Assembly (NCBI GenBank): GCA_000934455.1
Contig: KN890814.1
Span: 15,534-36,389, forward strand
Length of the DNA stretch: 20,856 nt
Origin: Apostichopus parvimensis
Lineage: Eukaryota > Echinodermata > Holothuroidea > Aspidochirotida > Stichopodidae
Direction: 5' to 3'
A program made the position numbers and the translations under genes. This document shows positions 1 to 11,134 of the stretch, in pieces (within the stretch, counting starts at the first letter, position 1; every line of letters begins with the position of its first letter). The notes beneath the pieces are model-generated. The model made no database searches, had not been told where the DNA came from, and was given only the letters and a program-made list of their open reading frames with translations.

Positions 1-391
1 AATCATTGTATTTTAATATTTAGCTTGTGTATTTGTTATTCAAGTTGAGAGTTTGATCACCAGCTGCCGAGCATCAATAGTTTTAAGATGTAATAAAATG
101 ACTATCACTCCGTAACTTTTACAGCTGCCCGCTAGAGTACTCTGGGAAATATGTCTTCCTTCACCTCACCTCATTGAGTCCCCTCTGTTGTTTGCTTCCA
201 CATTTTTGGAGAAAACAGGAAAAATGGCTTTTGCAATAGTAAACAAACATTAGGCCTAGTGAAAGGATGAGTTAATAATATTTAGTTGATGGAATGCAAT
301 GAAAAAAAAAAAATGATAAAAAAGACAGGACAGAAATTTTCTGGTAACTGCATAAAGAAAGTGTAGTGTAGAAATTGTGTATCTTTCATTT

Positions 392-409
392 GGGGGGGGG
401 GGGGGGGGG
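392..409. repeat. Poly-G run, 18 consecutive G
   Basis: An uninterrupted run of 18 G on the + strand, followed by T and further G-rich sequence (GGG, GAGGGG). It can form G-quadruplexes and is prone to length polymorphism and sequencing error. It is one of five G or C runs of at least 11 in the window. Confidence 0.95.
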
Positions 410-1475
410 TGGGTAGAGGGGTGAGATGGAGGGTTTTCATTTCAGTATTATTGAACAGAGGGTAACTCTGTCAAGCATGAGTTTATTTTTCAAGAAAAAG
501 CCAAATGACAAGATTTATACAAAAACAAGACATGTTGGGAGGAATCACTATATTAAAGAAAGAAAGGGAATAAAAAAGAAGGGAGAAAATGGGAAAAATG
601 AGAAAAATTTTATGTAACAATTCCAAATAGATTCTTGATAAATGCAGGAAAATTAGGATCGATTTTTTGGTAATTGCAAAATTATATTAGCAATATGAAG
701 AAATGGTCTTTCCTTGTTGAAGTATCGGGCTGAAAGACATGATAATGGCGCATGCAAATGTTCATATTCTGAGTTTACCCAGAAGTATCAGAAATGATGT
801 TTGCTTCCATCTTTCTAAGATAAACCAAAGAAACTTAGCTAGCGAAATAATTTGTCACTGTCAAATTTTTCCCACTGGGGCTTTCTCTTATTTCACTGTG
901 AAGGTTTGTGTTTTTTTTTTACAAGGCATTTGACAGGTTTTATCCCATTTTACCAGGGCCTCAATATTACATAATTTTCTTCACAAAAATTCTGACTTTA
1001 TCCGTGTTTTCATCGTGTGCAAATCGCTCTCGACACAGAAGCACTTGACCGAGAAACTTGCACCCACTCTGCCGTTACAAAATGTCTCTACTACCGTCCT
1101 CCCCTACTGCACGCGCCAATCCAACATCGATACCAAAATAATAAATGTTGCCATTATTCAGCCAATAACATAAAGTAAATACAATTTTTTTTTTCCTTTT
1201 CCTCCTTCTTCTCAAATGCTTTTTTTTTTCCCGTTGCTAATTCTTTTCCTTGAGAGATTTTCCGTCGTCAGAAATCTACTTTTTTCGTGGACAAAAAGGG
1301 AGGGGATTAATTGACAAACTGACAGAAGACTGGTGAAAAATTGTAGATTATATTTCTCCCTTAGGGTTAGTCTTGCTGCAAGCTACTGCCTGATGCTTGC
1401 TTAGAAGATTTCCCAACCGTTTGCAGACTTTTAGTATTCTACAAATGCTGAATTTCTCCTCCTTTTTAACAAAAA

Positions 1476-1492
1476 ATATATATATATATATA
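1476..1492. repeat. (AT)n microsatellite
   Basis: A short run of alternating A and T of about 17 bases within AT-rich sequence. It is a simple repeat with no sign of function. Confidence 0.9.
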
Positions 1493-2406
1493 CTTTTATT
1501 TTTTCTGATGAGCCTTGTTATCTTCTAGTGCAGTTTGATCCTGGCATCAGTCATGGATGGTAACAAGAGATTGTACAGGCTTTCTTCAGGAGGTTTTAAC
1601 AAGGTTTTTTTCACATAACCATGGCTTTTTCACTGCTTTTTCCAGTGCTCTGGGTATCATAGGCTGTTTGATCTGTATTAGTGTGGTTTTGCTTTTCATT
1701 CCCTTTCATTTTTCAATGTGTTGTTCTAGCCAGAAAAGTACAATTTATTTGAAACCATGACACTGGTTACTATGGCTGCAATGAATTTTTACCCATCACC
1801 GGATGTATTGTTTGTTTTTTATATTTTGTTTGTGAAAGAGAATCGCAGAAAACTGTGAGAAAGTAGCCTTGTATTGTTTGATTACTTCATATAGCTCGTG
1901 GTTGGGAAGGGGAAAGGTTGGGAGATTACCTATGGCCCAGCAGGACGACAAAAGCCTGAAGTTTGGTAGATTGTCCCATTTTCATCTTTATTATAGTGCC
2001 TTCCAACCCATTGAATCTTGTAGCTATGTTGTGAATTTGACTCATAAGGCATGAAATATTAAGAAGAAAGCAACTTTTTTTCACCATTCCCTATGTATGT
2101 AAAACTGATATCATATTTTGTGAGCTTGTAATTAGTGCAAGGAGGATGACAGCAACTAATCATTATTATTATTCAGGTAATAACTGCTAGTGATAACTGC
2201 CATGTGAGATCGGGCAACAGTTTGATTCTTGTCGATATTTCAGCATCTTTAAATTGCTTGTTGGTGCCATTCTCCAATAGCATCCCATCGGCCTGTTTCT
2301 CTCGCCTCGCTCTCTATCTCACTCTCGATTATCTCATAAAGAATTTTTGTTTTGTTTTGGGGTGGTTGTGATATTCTAATAAAGCTTTTTCATTCTGTAA
2401 ATTGAC

Positions 2407-2720
2407 AAAAAGATCTCAGCGTCCTAGTTTTCGGTTCGAAAAAAGGAAGTCTCGTGTTGGGAGTCTTGACAAGGTCGTAGATATACGGTAGCAGCTCGTA
2501 ATGAAATCTTACTCATCAACTTGCAAACGGTTGTTGCCAATTTTGAAATTAATCGGGACAGATCTCGTTGATTCGTCTCACGGAAGCCATCTTCAAAGGC
2601 TTGCAAAATTATCAGCAGAGTTTGAATCTGTTGAAATGAATGAAGGGTAGAAGACGACCTCTACGGAGCCTCATCACTCTGCACCGATAATTCCACATGG
2701 TTCTGTCGGCAAGAAATTGT
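2407..2720. other. CpG-richer block of unknown role
   Basis: This 300-bp patch has visibly more CpG dinucleotides than its AT-rich surroundings. Near 2580-2594 an ETS-like ACGGAAG is followed directly by GCCATCTT, the reverse complement of a YY1-type AAGATGGC. The minus strand holds a 60-codon open frame (2424-2606) that resembles no family I know. It could be a conserved intronic element, an alternative promoter or first exon, or an old element with a different base composition. The sequence alone does not decide. Confidence 0.3.
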
Positions 2721-3156
2721 AATTGAACAGTTCGACTGATATAAAACGCTGTATCCTGTTATGGAAAAACCATTCGTAGTGAAGGTCTATATGAAACTTG
2801 AAGCCCCTTTGCCTTGGTCAGTTACTCAGGGCAGCATCAGGTGTTAGCAATTCTCAATTTAACACTTGCTTTATATAATTTCAAAATCTAAAATTCAAAA
2901 CGAAATCATATATGGTCTTATAATCTGAAAGTAAGATATATCACACTGGAGGTTGAAAGGTCAAATCTCCTTTCATGTCAGTTCATTGTAGATAAAGGGG
3001 GTGGGGGCTGGGGGGTGGTTAAAATATTAAAGCACACATTTAATACTTGTTGATACTTTGTTATGTTAATTGCATCAATAGTTTGGTTCTGTTTTGAAAG
3101 TTTCTCATCAGAATGATAGATGCAATGTCCTACAACAACTATCCCTACATTTTAGA

Positions 3157-3363
3157 GCAGATTATCGCCGCATTTTGGTGCAGATTATCGCCACATTTTG
3201 GTGCAGATTATCGCCACATTTTGGTGCAGATTATCGCCACATTTTGGTGCAGATTATCGCCACATTTTGGTGCAGATTATCGCTGCATTTTGGTGCAGAT
3301 TATGGCCTCATTTTGGTGCAGATCATGGCCTCACTTTCATGCAGATTATTGCTGCATTTTGGT
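3157..3363 (+). repeat. 23-bp minisatellite, nine tandem copies
   Basis: Nine head-to-tail copies start at 3157, 3180, 3203, 3226, 3249, 3272, 3295, 3318 and 3341. The unit opens GCAGATTATCGCC and ends CATTTTGGT. Copies 2-5 are identical. Copy 1 differs at one base, copy 6 at two, and copies 7-9 are more diverged, so divergence is concentrated at the 3' end. Because 23 is not a multiple of 3, all three + frames read the same cyclic 23-residue peptide without a stop, while every minus frame hits TAA. The open frames here (for example 3094-3387 and 3113-3448) are products of the repeat, not evidence for a gene. Confidence 0.95.
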
Positions 3364-4783
3364 GACTTACTCTTTATGTGGACATGAAAAGCCAAACGAT
3401 CATTTTGAAATTATTAAAAAAAAAAAAATCTTAATTAGAAAAATTTAAATCATAATTTACAGTGATAAAATCATTCAAGTCGTTGACAGTCACTACGGAG
3501 AAGCATTATTATCCCGCAAGCAGGTCTTCCATCATTTTCTTCTCTCTCCGTTAGGATTAAATTGTTATCTGTCTTAGTAATATTAAACATGTTGAAACAG
3601 CATCTGCTCATCAACTCAATAAAATAGCAGACTTTGCAAATATCAGATTAAAAGATGTGGCAGGAGAAAATGACATTTAAAAATCCCAGAGAAAAGAACA
3701 TAAACCCAAGCAAACCCAAGAAATAAAAGAAGCATCGTGAGTTGGTACTGAACTCATCAGCTGGGTTGTAAATTCAGCGACTTGATGACTGGGATACAAG
3801 GACTTGAAAGTCTGGGCTTAAAGGGATATAGTGAAATAAATATCAAATATAATCAGAAAATAAATGAAATATCTGCAGAATTATTGTGATTTCTTACACT
3901 TGCAGAAAAACAGCTCAACTGATTAAGGGCATACTTTAAAACTATGAAAAGCAATGACAAAAACAAATAGACATTGGAAAAGCAAACTGGTTTTGTTGCA
4001 GCAAATCTGTTTACCCCTGAAATTGGCAACTAGAGATACAAACCTGCTTTAAAATCACAGTTGGCATAAGATTAGTATTTGATTAATAATGGTAGTGGCT
4101 GGCAAATTTGTCATCTGAATTTTCTTTGAAGGAGAGAGGAAAGGAGGGTGGGTGATTTGGCTTAGTTTGAGAGGAGTTAGGGTGAAGGATTTAGGAGGGG
4201 GGGGGGGGGGGAGGTGCAGATGTTTAAGTAGGAAATGTCTTGTTAATTATTATTACTTTCTTGTAATAATTAGATTATTTTCAAGACAAGAATGCTAAAC
4301 TTCCTGTTTTATTGCTTTTGTTTTTGTTCTTTCTTTCGTCATCGCTGCTTATATGATAATTTAGAACGTCAAGGTATTAAGATGAGAGAGAAACATTTCC
4401 TCTACTTGAGAACATTTTTTGAACATTAATTAATTTGAAGTATCATGCTATTGTATCATGCTAGATGAACCCCTCATCATAAAAAACAAACTACCCAATC
4501 GTTTAATGAAATGATTTGGTTTCTTGGAAACAGCATTTGACATTTGTAGGATGTTTATTTTATCTTTCTGATATCATTTTATCGGATGATTACAATGTTT
4601 CCTTCTCTCTGTGTAAAAGAACACCAACATATATGTTACAGAGTCTACTATGTATGACTTGAAGCTAATGCACAAATTGATGGATCAGGAAGTTCAAAGA
4701 ATGACCTGCATTTGATATCCTTGCCAGAGGCGAAAGGAATCTATGTGATGGTGATGGCGTGTGTGTGTGTCTGTGACACTTGC
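3364..4783. other. Non-coding sequence with a 15-G run, presumed intron
   Basis: No coding exon, RNA gene or complete mobile element is recognisable. Contents are A-rich stretches (3415-3430), a 15-G homopolymer (4197-4211) inside a purine-rich G tract, a short direct repeat (TATCATGCTA twice near 4440-4463) and a small GT run near 4759-4773. Confidence 0.5.
4197..4211. repeat. Poly-G run, 15 consecutive G
   Basis: Fifteen uninterrupted G on the + strand, within a purine-rich segment (about 4130-4215) that has other G tracts. It is a candidate quadruplex or triplex-forming tract. Confidence 0.95.
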
Positions 4784-5290
4784 TTGTAAACACGGTAACT
4801 CAATAAGTTCATTGTGGATTAACCTTATACTTGGTATGTCGATCCATCTTATTGAGTACAAGAAGCCTATCATTTTCTGTGAAGTTCAATGATCATTTGG
4901 GGTCCACACAGGTCAAAGCCGGAAAACTTTGTGAACATGATATAAACTCAAAAAGTGCATCTTTGTTGAACTTCATACAAGGTATGCAGATTCAGCTTGT
5001 TGATTACAAGAACCCTATTGAAATTGGTGGAGGTCAAAGGTCATATGCGGTCAACATTTAAATGAAAGTCTTGAAAATCTTGTAAACACGATAACACACA
5101 AGAAGTACGTCTTTCATGAACTTAATACTAAGTATGTTGATCCAGCTTGGTGAGCGCAAGAATCCTATTGAAATTGAAAAGGTCAAAAGTCCCATGGTAT
5201 TGAAAAAAATCCCAAGGTATTGAAAACGTCAAAAGTCCCATGAGACCAACAGGCATCAAAGTCTGAAAGCCTTTTAAACATGATAACTCC
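4784..5290 (+). repeat. Dispersed tandem repeat family, array I (about 3.1 copies)
   Basis: Imperfect tandem units begin with TTGTAAACACGGTAAC-like sequence at 4784, 4929 and 5080, and a remnant begins at 5272. Spacings are about 145, 151 and 192 bases. Each unit continues with a GTATGT-GATCCA-CTT-TGAGTACAAGAA-CCTAT block and a GGTCAAAGGTCA-like block. The third unit is lengthened by a local duplication of GTCAAAAGTCCCATG (5182 and 5228). The same family occurs in reverse orientation at 19126-19548. The 76-codon open frame at 4831-5061 lies entirely within the repeat and is not a gene. Confidence 0.85.
5031..5043 (+). promoter_or_regulatory. Perfect DR1 nuclear-receptor half-site pair inside the array I repeat
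   Basis: AGGTCAAAGGTCA consists of two AGGTCA half-sites spaced by one base. It matches the textbook DR1 element bound by HNF4 and RXR-type nuclear receptors. It lies in the second unit of array I. The match is seen directly; any binding or regulatory effect is inference. Confidence 0.45.
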
Positions 5291-5375
5291 AAATTTAAAG
5301 CTACAATTAACCTGTGAATTCTCCAATGCTTTGATTTTAGTGTGTGAACATACAGGTAGTTTGGTTTCATCCTAT

Positions 5376-5401
5376 GCAGCTTAGCTGCAGGATGCTGCAG
5401 C
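5376..5401. repeat. Overlapping perfect inverted repeats (competing hairpins)
   Basis: GCAGCT-T-AGCTGC (5376-5388) is a perfect 6-bp inverted repeat. GCTGCAG-GATG-CTGCAGC (5384-5401) is a perfect 7-bp stem with a 4-base loop. The two share bases 5384-5388, so only one can form at a time. No function is known; mutually exclusive folds are at least possible in the nascent transcript. Confidence 0.6.
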
Positions 5402-8208
5402 CTCCTCAAATTCCTTGTTTATGAAACAATGCCTACTGTAAATACACCAATCTTACAAAAGTGTCTGGGTGTCGTCAGATGTGCCATTACCGTATGGATT
5501 CGTTAATTGCCTACTAATTAGCTATCAGACTGCAAGATGTGCAATACTGTAGATTGGTGTCTCAATGTTTTGTTAATTACAGATTTATATATTTGGTTCA
5601 GCACTCCATCTGTAATAATAAGTCTTTCCAGGATGCTGCTCGGTGTAAAGCAGGGCAATCGAGTTGAACTTTCATGTTCAATGTAATTTGCTTGGATGTC
5701 GCTTGATAATAACATTGAAAATTTACCAAAAATGAAAAAAATATATACAAGTGTATGGTTTGATCAACCAGTCTTTGTTTTGAAATTGTTGAAAATAGTT
5801 TCTTTGAAAAATTTCTTAGAGTAAATTGGTTGCGCCAAAATTTTCAAGGTCGGCAAAAAATTGTTATATTTTCGCGGTTCTAATGCTTGTTAGGTTGAGA
5901 ACATGTAGGTTATCAAAATTTATCGAAGGAAAGTCGTATTGAGAATAGAACAGGCAAGCGGATAAGCAGAATATCATTTTTGAAGTCAGGTCAGCCAAAG
6001 GTTTGCATCTGATCATAGATCCTATACCAAACCTTACGGACTGTTAACTAAAAAGTAAGATTATTAGTCTCGCCAAAGACTAAGAGATCATGTTAAAGTC
6101 TTCCACCTAATGAAGGTTAATTAACGAGTAATTAAATCATTGCAGCCTAAACCACATGTATACAAGTTGAATTCAAAAGATTATACATTTGAAATGAAAT
6201 GTGCCTATTAAAAGCTCAATGGCGGATAATTTTTCAGGGTTTCGGTATCAATTAGCATAAATTTTATATTTTTTTATTAGAATCAATTAAAATATCGAGG
6301 ACTATTATAACTGACGTGAGATTCACATAGGTAAAACAAAGTGTCAAAATGTTGTGAAAATTATCCCAGAAATACTAGTTGCTTTCATGTTGCTTTCATT
6401 TAAAATAAATATATTAGAAATTAACTTGGTACAATAGTGAGACCAGAATGTGATTCTAAAAAGTTAACCTATGAATAATGTATTCAATGGTGGAAACATT
6501 CAGATGATATAAAATGAGATTTTGAATTCTCTGATGATGTGGTTTGAAAGAAGCACCACCCCCCACCCCCCTGACCTTTGGCCGTCATTTTTTACTGCCC
6601 CAGTTGTAACTCAGACATTTAGCAATGATGATATCTCCATCGTATGACGATGACACAAGGAACGTTTGCCTCATAGTATAACAGCTTTTTGAGGGTTTTT
6701 TCGATGCTTGCCATGTGATATTGTAAACTCTGCCACTTGATTGTTAGGTGTGGGATATGCAACAGTGCTCTTCAGCTAATATTTGGGCATGCTTGAGGCC
6801 ATTTTGGGGGAATTTCAGCAGCAGTGTGTGAGCAGAGAGAAAGGGTAAAAATTAACTAAATAAACATTGCCATAGCAACAGAGACTTTCAAGGAGCTAAT
6901 AATGTTTTTTCCCCCACCTTTTTCTAAAAAGCTGTTTGAAACATTCAGCATATACTGTTGACTTTCAAAAGCATTTTTGTTACATTATTACTGAAGGTTA
7001 CCGATATGAAGATCTCAGCACAGTGCAAAGTGTCATTGAAAATGCCGTGTTCCTAAGAGGATGACATTGTCTCTTTGTTTAAGCTAGATAATGATAAAAA
7101 CGTGTAAGCCTCATTTCTTCTCCAAGGGCAAAAAATAGTTAGGTAACAAGAAGTCAATTGATGATGAAGATTAGAGTTATTAAATTCAATATCTTAATAT
7201 AAAGTGCCCTCTGAATTTCTATTAAACCTATTCTGGCCTTTTAGTTTTCCTCATATAGTAGTATGTATAGACAGATCCATGTACCGTATCTGATGAAATC
7301 CACTTTTCCTCGCCATCTATACATCAATTTTCTCTGTTGCTCCTCTTTCCTTGGTACATTTCTGTTACATAAATTGTCATACTAAATATGTGGACGTCCG
7401 CAGATAAAACAAAATTCAGAGAAGGGCAAGCTAACTTCAGGTTTTTGATAACAGATTAATTGTCTGAAGCATTAACGGCTTCCCAAAAAAAAATTCAAAA
7501 TGTAATCATCAATTGACCCTCAAAGTTTAAGTTTTCCTGCCCTGTGAAAGGCATAAAGGCATAAAGGCATCTTGTGAAAAGTAAGATGACAAAACTAAAT
7601 TGCAGCAAAAATTGATATCAACCCTCATACATATTTTTCCAAATATATGTAGCAGGTAAAATTGTTCAAAGATATTTACCACTTTTTTGAATAATTTAAG
7701 TGATTTAAATCATATAAATAATTTAACTTAAATAATTTAAAAAATTTAAGTCTAAATTTATAGTAGCCATAGTTTCAAAACGTTTAAAATTATGTTAGTT
7801 GGTGCAGATATGAGTCATTAGTTATAATGTATTATCATGGGAACATATTTGGCCTCTGATGAAAGACGGTTACCCATTACAATACTATGTGTAAGACTTC
7901 CATCATGGTTTTGAAACATTTGGCCATTTTTTCAACCAATTGTGTCAGTCTTTAAAGGTGTTTTTGTCATCTGTGCTATTAATTATTAACATGAATGATT
8001 AGTTGGAAGTCATCAGAAGCTCAGATTGGAGCCATAAATGTGTTGCAGTTTGACATAAAATATCATTTTTATGACTGCTGAGCAGAAAGTGACTGGTTTG
8101 GTTCTCATGTTCACTCCATCATTCCGAATGTTTGAGGATAAAGCTAATTTTGAAAACGTCGTAGCAAAATTCCCTTCTACCGAGCCGCACAATCCATTTG
8201 TGGGGAGA

Positions 8209-8219
8209 GGGGGGGGGGG
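8209..8219. repeat. Poly-G run, 11 consecutive G, in a G-rich patch
   Basis: An 11-G run is flanked by GGGGAGA before and GTGGGAGGGGGAAG after, which gives at least four G tracts in about 35 bases on the + strand. It is a candidate intramolecular quadruplex. Confidence 0.9.
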
Positions 8220-8703
8220 AGTGGGAGGGGGAAGTCATGTTCGTGAGTTGACAGTTTGCACATAAGATTGGATGAAGAGGACATGTTTTTGGAAAGAAAT
8301 TTGAGGATGGCACAGATTTGATTTTTTGATTTGATTTTGTCGTTTGTGATTAAAGCAACCTTTTTGCATTACCATTGCAAATTGTGGAAGTTAACCACAG
8401 AACCTTGCTCAATGTAGATGATTACAAATTGATCCAAGTTTTAGTTAGATCTTCATCTTTGTCATTTCAACAATTCTTTTTGATGGTCATAGGTCATAAT
8501 ATTTGTGCCCAGACACTTTTCATAAGGTATTAATCAAATACAAATAGCAAAATTGTAAATTTGAGAGGGAAACCCCCCCTCCCCCCAAAAAAAATCAGGT
8601 ATTTTGAGAGGGAAAAAAACAAATTCCTACAAACCAAGAAATTCCTACAAAACAAAACAAAATCGTCGTGCAGAAAAACTGCTTGAAAACAAAAATATGT
8701 CTA

Positions 8704-8770
8704 CACTGTGCAATGTAGCGTGATGTCAAAGAATAATCACTGTACAATATAGTGTGATGTCAAGAATAAT
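8704..8770 (+). repeat. 34-bp tandem duplication (two copies)
   Basis: Copy one (8704-8737) and copy two (8738-8770) both run CACTGT-CAAT-TAG-GTGATGTCAA-GAATAAT. They differ at three substitutions and one A deletion. The pair sits directly upstream of a CpG-richer block with a TATA-like box. It may be a simple local duplication or the kind of duplicated element found in enhancers and in the U3 of LTR elements. Confidence 0.85.
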
Positions 8771-8939
8771 CAATTATTGCTTATATGGATTCACTATATA
8801 CTACTTACTATTCACCATATCCTCCCACTGTATATACTGTGGTCTATCTGTTGTTATGCTGTATGCTTCTCCATACAGTAAGGGCTCAGTACTGCTACTG
8901 TTATTATTGTTATTATTATTGAATTTGATGTAGTATGCA

Positions 8940-9350
8940 TCAACAACAGAAGCAGCAATCACACATCGTTTAATTATCTTTTCGAGATCTTATCCAGCGA
9001 GGCTTCTCTCTCACCGACGACCGGCCTGACACACGAAGGCAATGATGTACTAGTGCAAGAACTATGTATACTTGCTGTCGGGCGTCGGCGGCCGCTTGTA
9101 ATCACAACCTCTCCCGTAGAGTCATTTAAGAAGCGATCTTCATCTCTGCCTGTTATTACTGCTCGTATATAAACAGAGGCGGCGATATTTGTGTTCCGTA
9201 TCACTGAGCACCTTTACATCTCTCCCAGTTTATCCCTACATTTGCTCTCCTTGGACTCTTGTCCATCTGAGCCTGCTTGCTGTTACTGGTGATGCGTTTC
9301 CAGATGCATTCTAGCGTACCTTTATGAATTATCAAGGTAGCCACTGGCCT
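8940..9350 (+). promoter_or_regulatory. CpG-richer block with TATA-like box (candidate alternative promoter or degraded element)
   Basis: About 400 bases are richer in CpG than their surroundings (for example GTCGGGCGTCGGCGGCCGC near 9077-9095). TATATAAA at 9166-9173 is followed by GC-rich bases and a possible start region near 9195-9205, and TATCAAGGTAGCC near 9328-9340 resembles a splice donor. I do not see a convincing coding frame; the minus-strand 76-codon frame at 8974-9204 resembles nothing known. The block could be a TATA promoter for a shorter intragenic transcript, a degraded transposable element, or a conserved intronic element. All three readings are inference. Confidence 0.25.
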
Positions 9351-9370
9351 TGACACAAAATTGGGAATCA

Positions 9371-10740
<1,370 letters not shown>

Positions 10741-10802
10741 TGAGAGGAGATGCATTTAATATATATGCCTCAAAATAGGTTTGGAGAGGTTACATAGTAG
10801 TC

Positions 10803-11134
10803 ATTAATATAACTACATCAAGGCATTAACACCGGTGCTGTGGCCGAGTGGATAAAGGCGGTGGCATTAGAAGCAATGAGGCTTAGCAATCGGGAGGTTC
10901 AGGGTTCGATCCCTGGCCGGGTCATAGTAAGGTGGGTTTTTCATACAACAGCAATCTACTGTTACGGTTTTCCCATCTGCAATGACTTTCTAAATTGAAA
11001 AGATTCCAAATTTGAGTTAAAATGTTGAATTGGAAGCCACCTGACGTGTAAGTTGTAATCCATAAGCCCTTGCGGGTTTCTCCCACATTTGTGGTCACTT
11101 AAGCATTGTAAAAATAACTGCTGATTAATATAAC
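10803..11134 (+). mobile_element. tRNA-derived SINE with 11-bp target-site duplication
   Basis: A tRNA-like head (10834-10924) is followed by about 200 bases of unrelated body. The exact 11-mer ATTAATATAAC flanks the unit at 10803-10813 and 11124-11134, as expected for a target-site duplication made by LINE-dependent retrotransposition. The element proper is then 10814-11123 (310 bases). Two oddities: about 20 bases lie between the left duplication and the tRNA-like start, and the right end is TAAAAATAACTGCTG rather than a clean poly(A) tail. It lies in the intron after the calmodulin-binding exon, in the same orientation as the gene. An exact 11-bp flanking repeat implies a fairly recent insertion. 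I cannot assign a named SINE family. Confidence 0.75.
10834..10924 (+). ncRNA. tRNA-like head of the SINE (class II, Ser/Leu-like)
   Basis: The A box TGGCCGAGTGG (10841-10851) and B box GGTTCGATCCC (10903-10913) match internal RNA polymerase III promoter consensus. Their spacing implies a long variable arm, as in tRNA-Ser or tRNA-Leu. CAGGG/CCCTG can pair around the B-box loop. The acceptor halves (10834-10840 against the bases after 10916) pair poorly and no clean anticodon arm is seen, so this is a SINE promoter head and not a working tRNA gene. Confidence 0.8.

Larger units (their letters stand above)
1..3156. other. Non-coding AT-rich sequence, presumed calcineurin A intron (part 1)
   Basis: I see no exon with recognisable homology on either strand. 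Open frames are short (at most about 67 codons) and have AT-driven, low-complexity translations. The stretch holds an 18-G run (392-409), an (AT)n run (1476-1492), CpG-richer patches near 1010-1130 and 2400-2720, and several A or T homopolymers. It is called intronic because the first visible calcineurin exon begins with a split codon, so its upstream partner exon must lie before it, and no such exon is visible in the window. It could equally contain undetected UTR exons or unrelated regulatory DNA. Confidence 0.5.
5291..8703. other. Non-coding AT-rich sequence, presumed intron
   Basis: I find no exon or RNA gene in these 3.4 kb. Notable contents are the overlapping hairpins at 5376-5401, a C-rich tract (6555-6581), a triplicated AAAGGCAT (7548-7570), a very AT-rich patch with repeated AATAATTTAA and a near-palindrome GTGATTTAAATCAT (about 7685-7760), an 11-G run (8209-8219), and short duplications of TTTGAGAGGGAAA (about 8560 and 8602) and AATTCCTACAAA (about 8621 and 8639). 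The two opposing 64-codon frames near 8071-8313 are shadows around the G run. Confidence 0.5.

Noticed and set aside
1010-1170. CpG-containing patch with two CCAAT-like motifs that might be an exon or promoter
   Set aside because: The open frame has no recognisable protein similarity, no clear splice sites at useful phases, and no TATA or initiator in the expected place.
3157-3363. Regular repeats that might suggest a CRISPR array
   Set aside because: The 23-bp units abut with no unique spacers and the context is an animal intron; it is a minisatellite.
3094-3448. Two overlapping open frames of 97 and 111 codons
   Set aside because: They are the 23-bp minisatellite read in two frames that give the same repeated peptide; nothing outside the repeat supports a gene.
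4831-5061. 76-codon frame, and the related 84-codon frame at 19115-19369 sharing an MVCRS-LSTRSL start
   Set aside because: The similarity between the two comes from the shared dispersed repeat, not from a protein family.
8714-9240. Solo LTR with TGTAG...CTACA ends around the TATA-bearing block
   Set aside because: The 5-bp flanks (TGCAA and TTTGC) do not match, so there is no target-site duplication, and no primer-binding or polypurine site was seen. Kept only as a possibility in the findings.
10834-10924. A functional tRNA-Ser or tRNA-Leu gene
   Set aside because: The A and B boxes are good, but the acceptor stem pairs poorly, no anticodon arm is clear, and flanking target-site duplications with a long body show a SINE.
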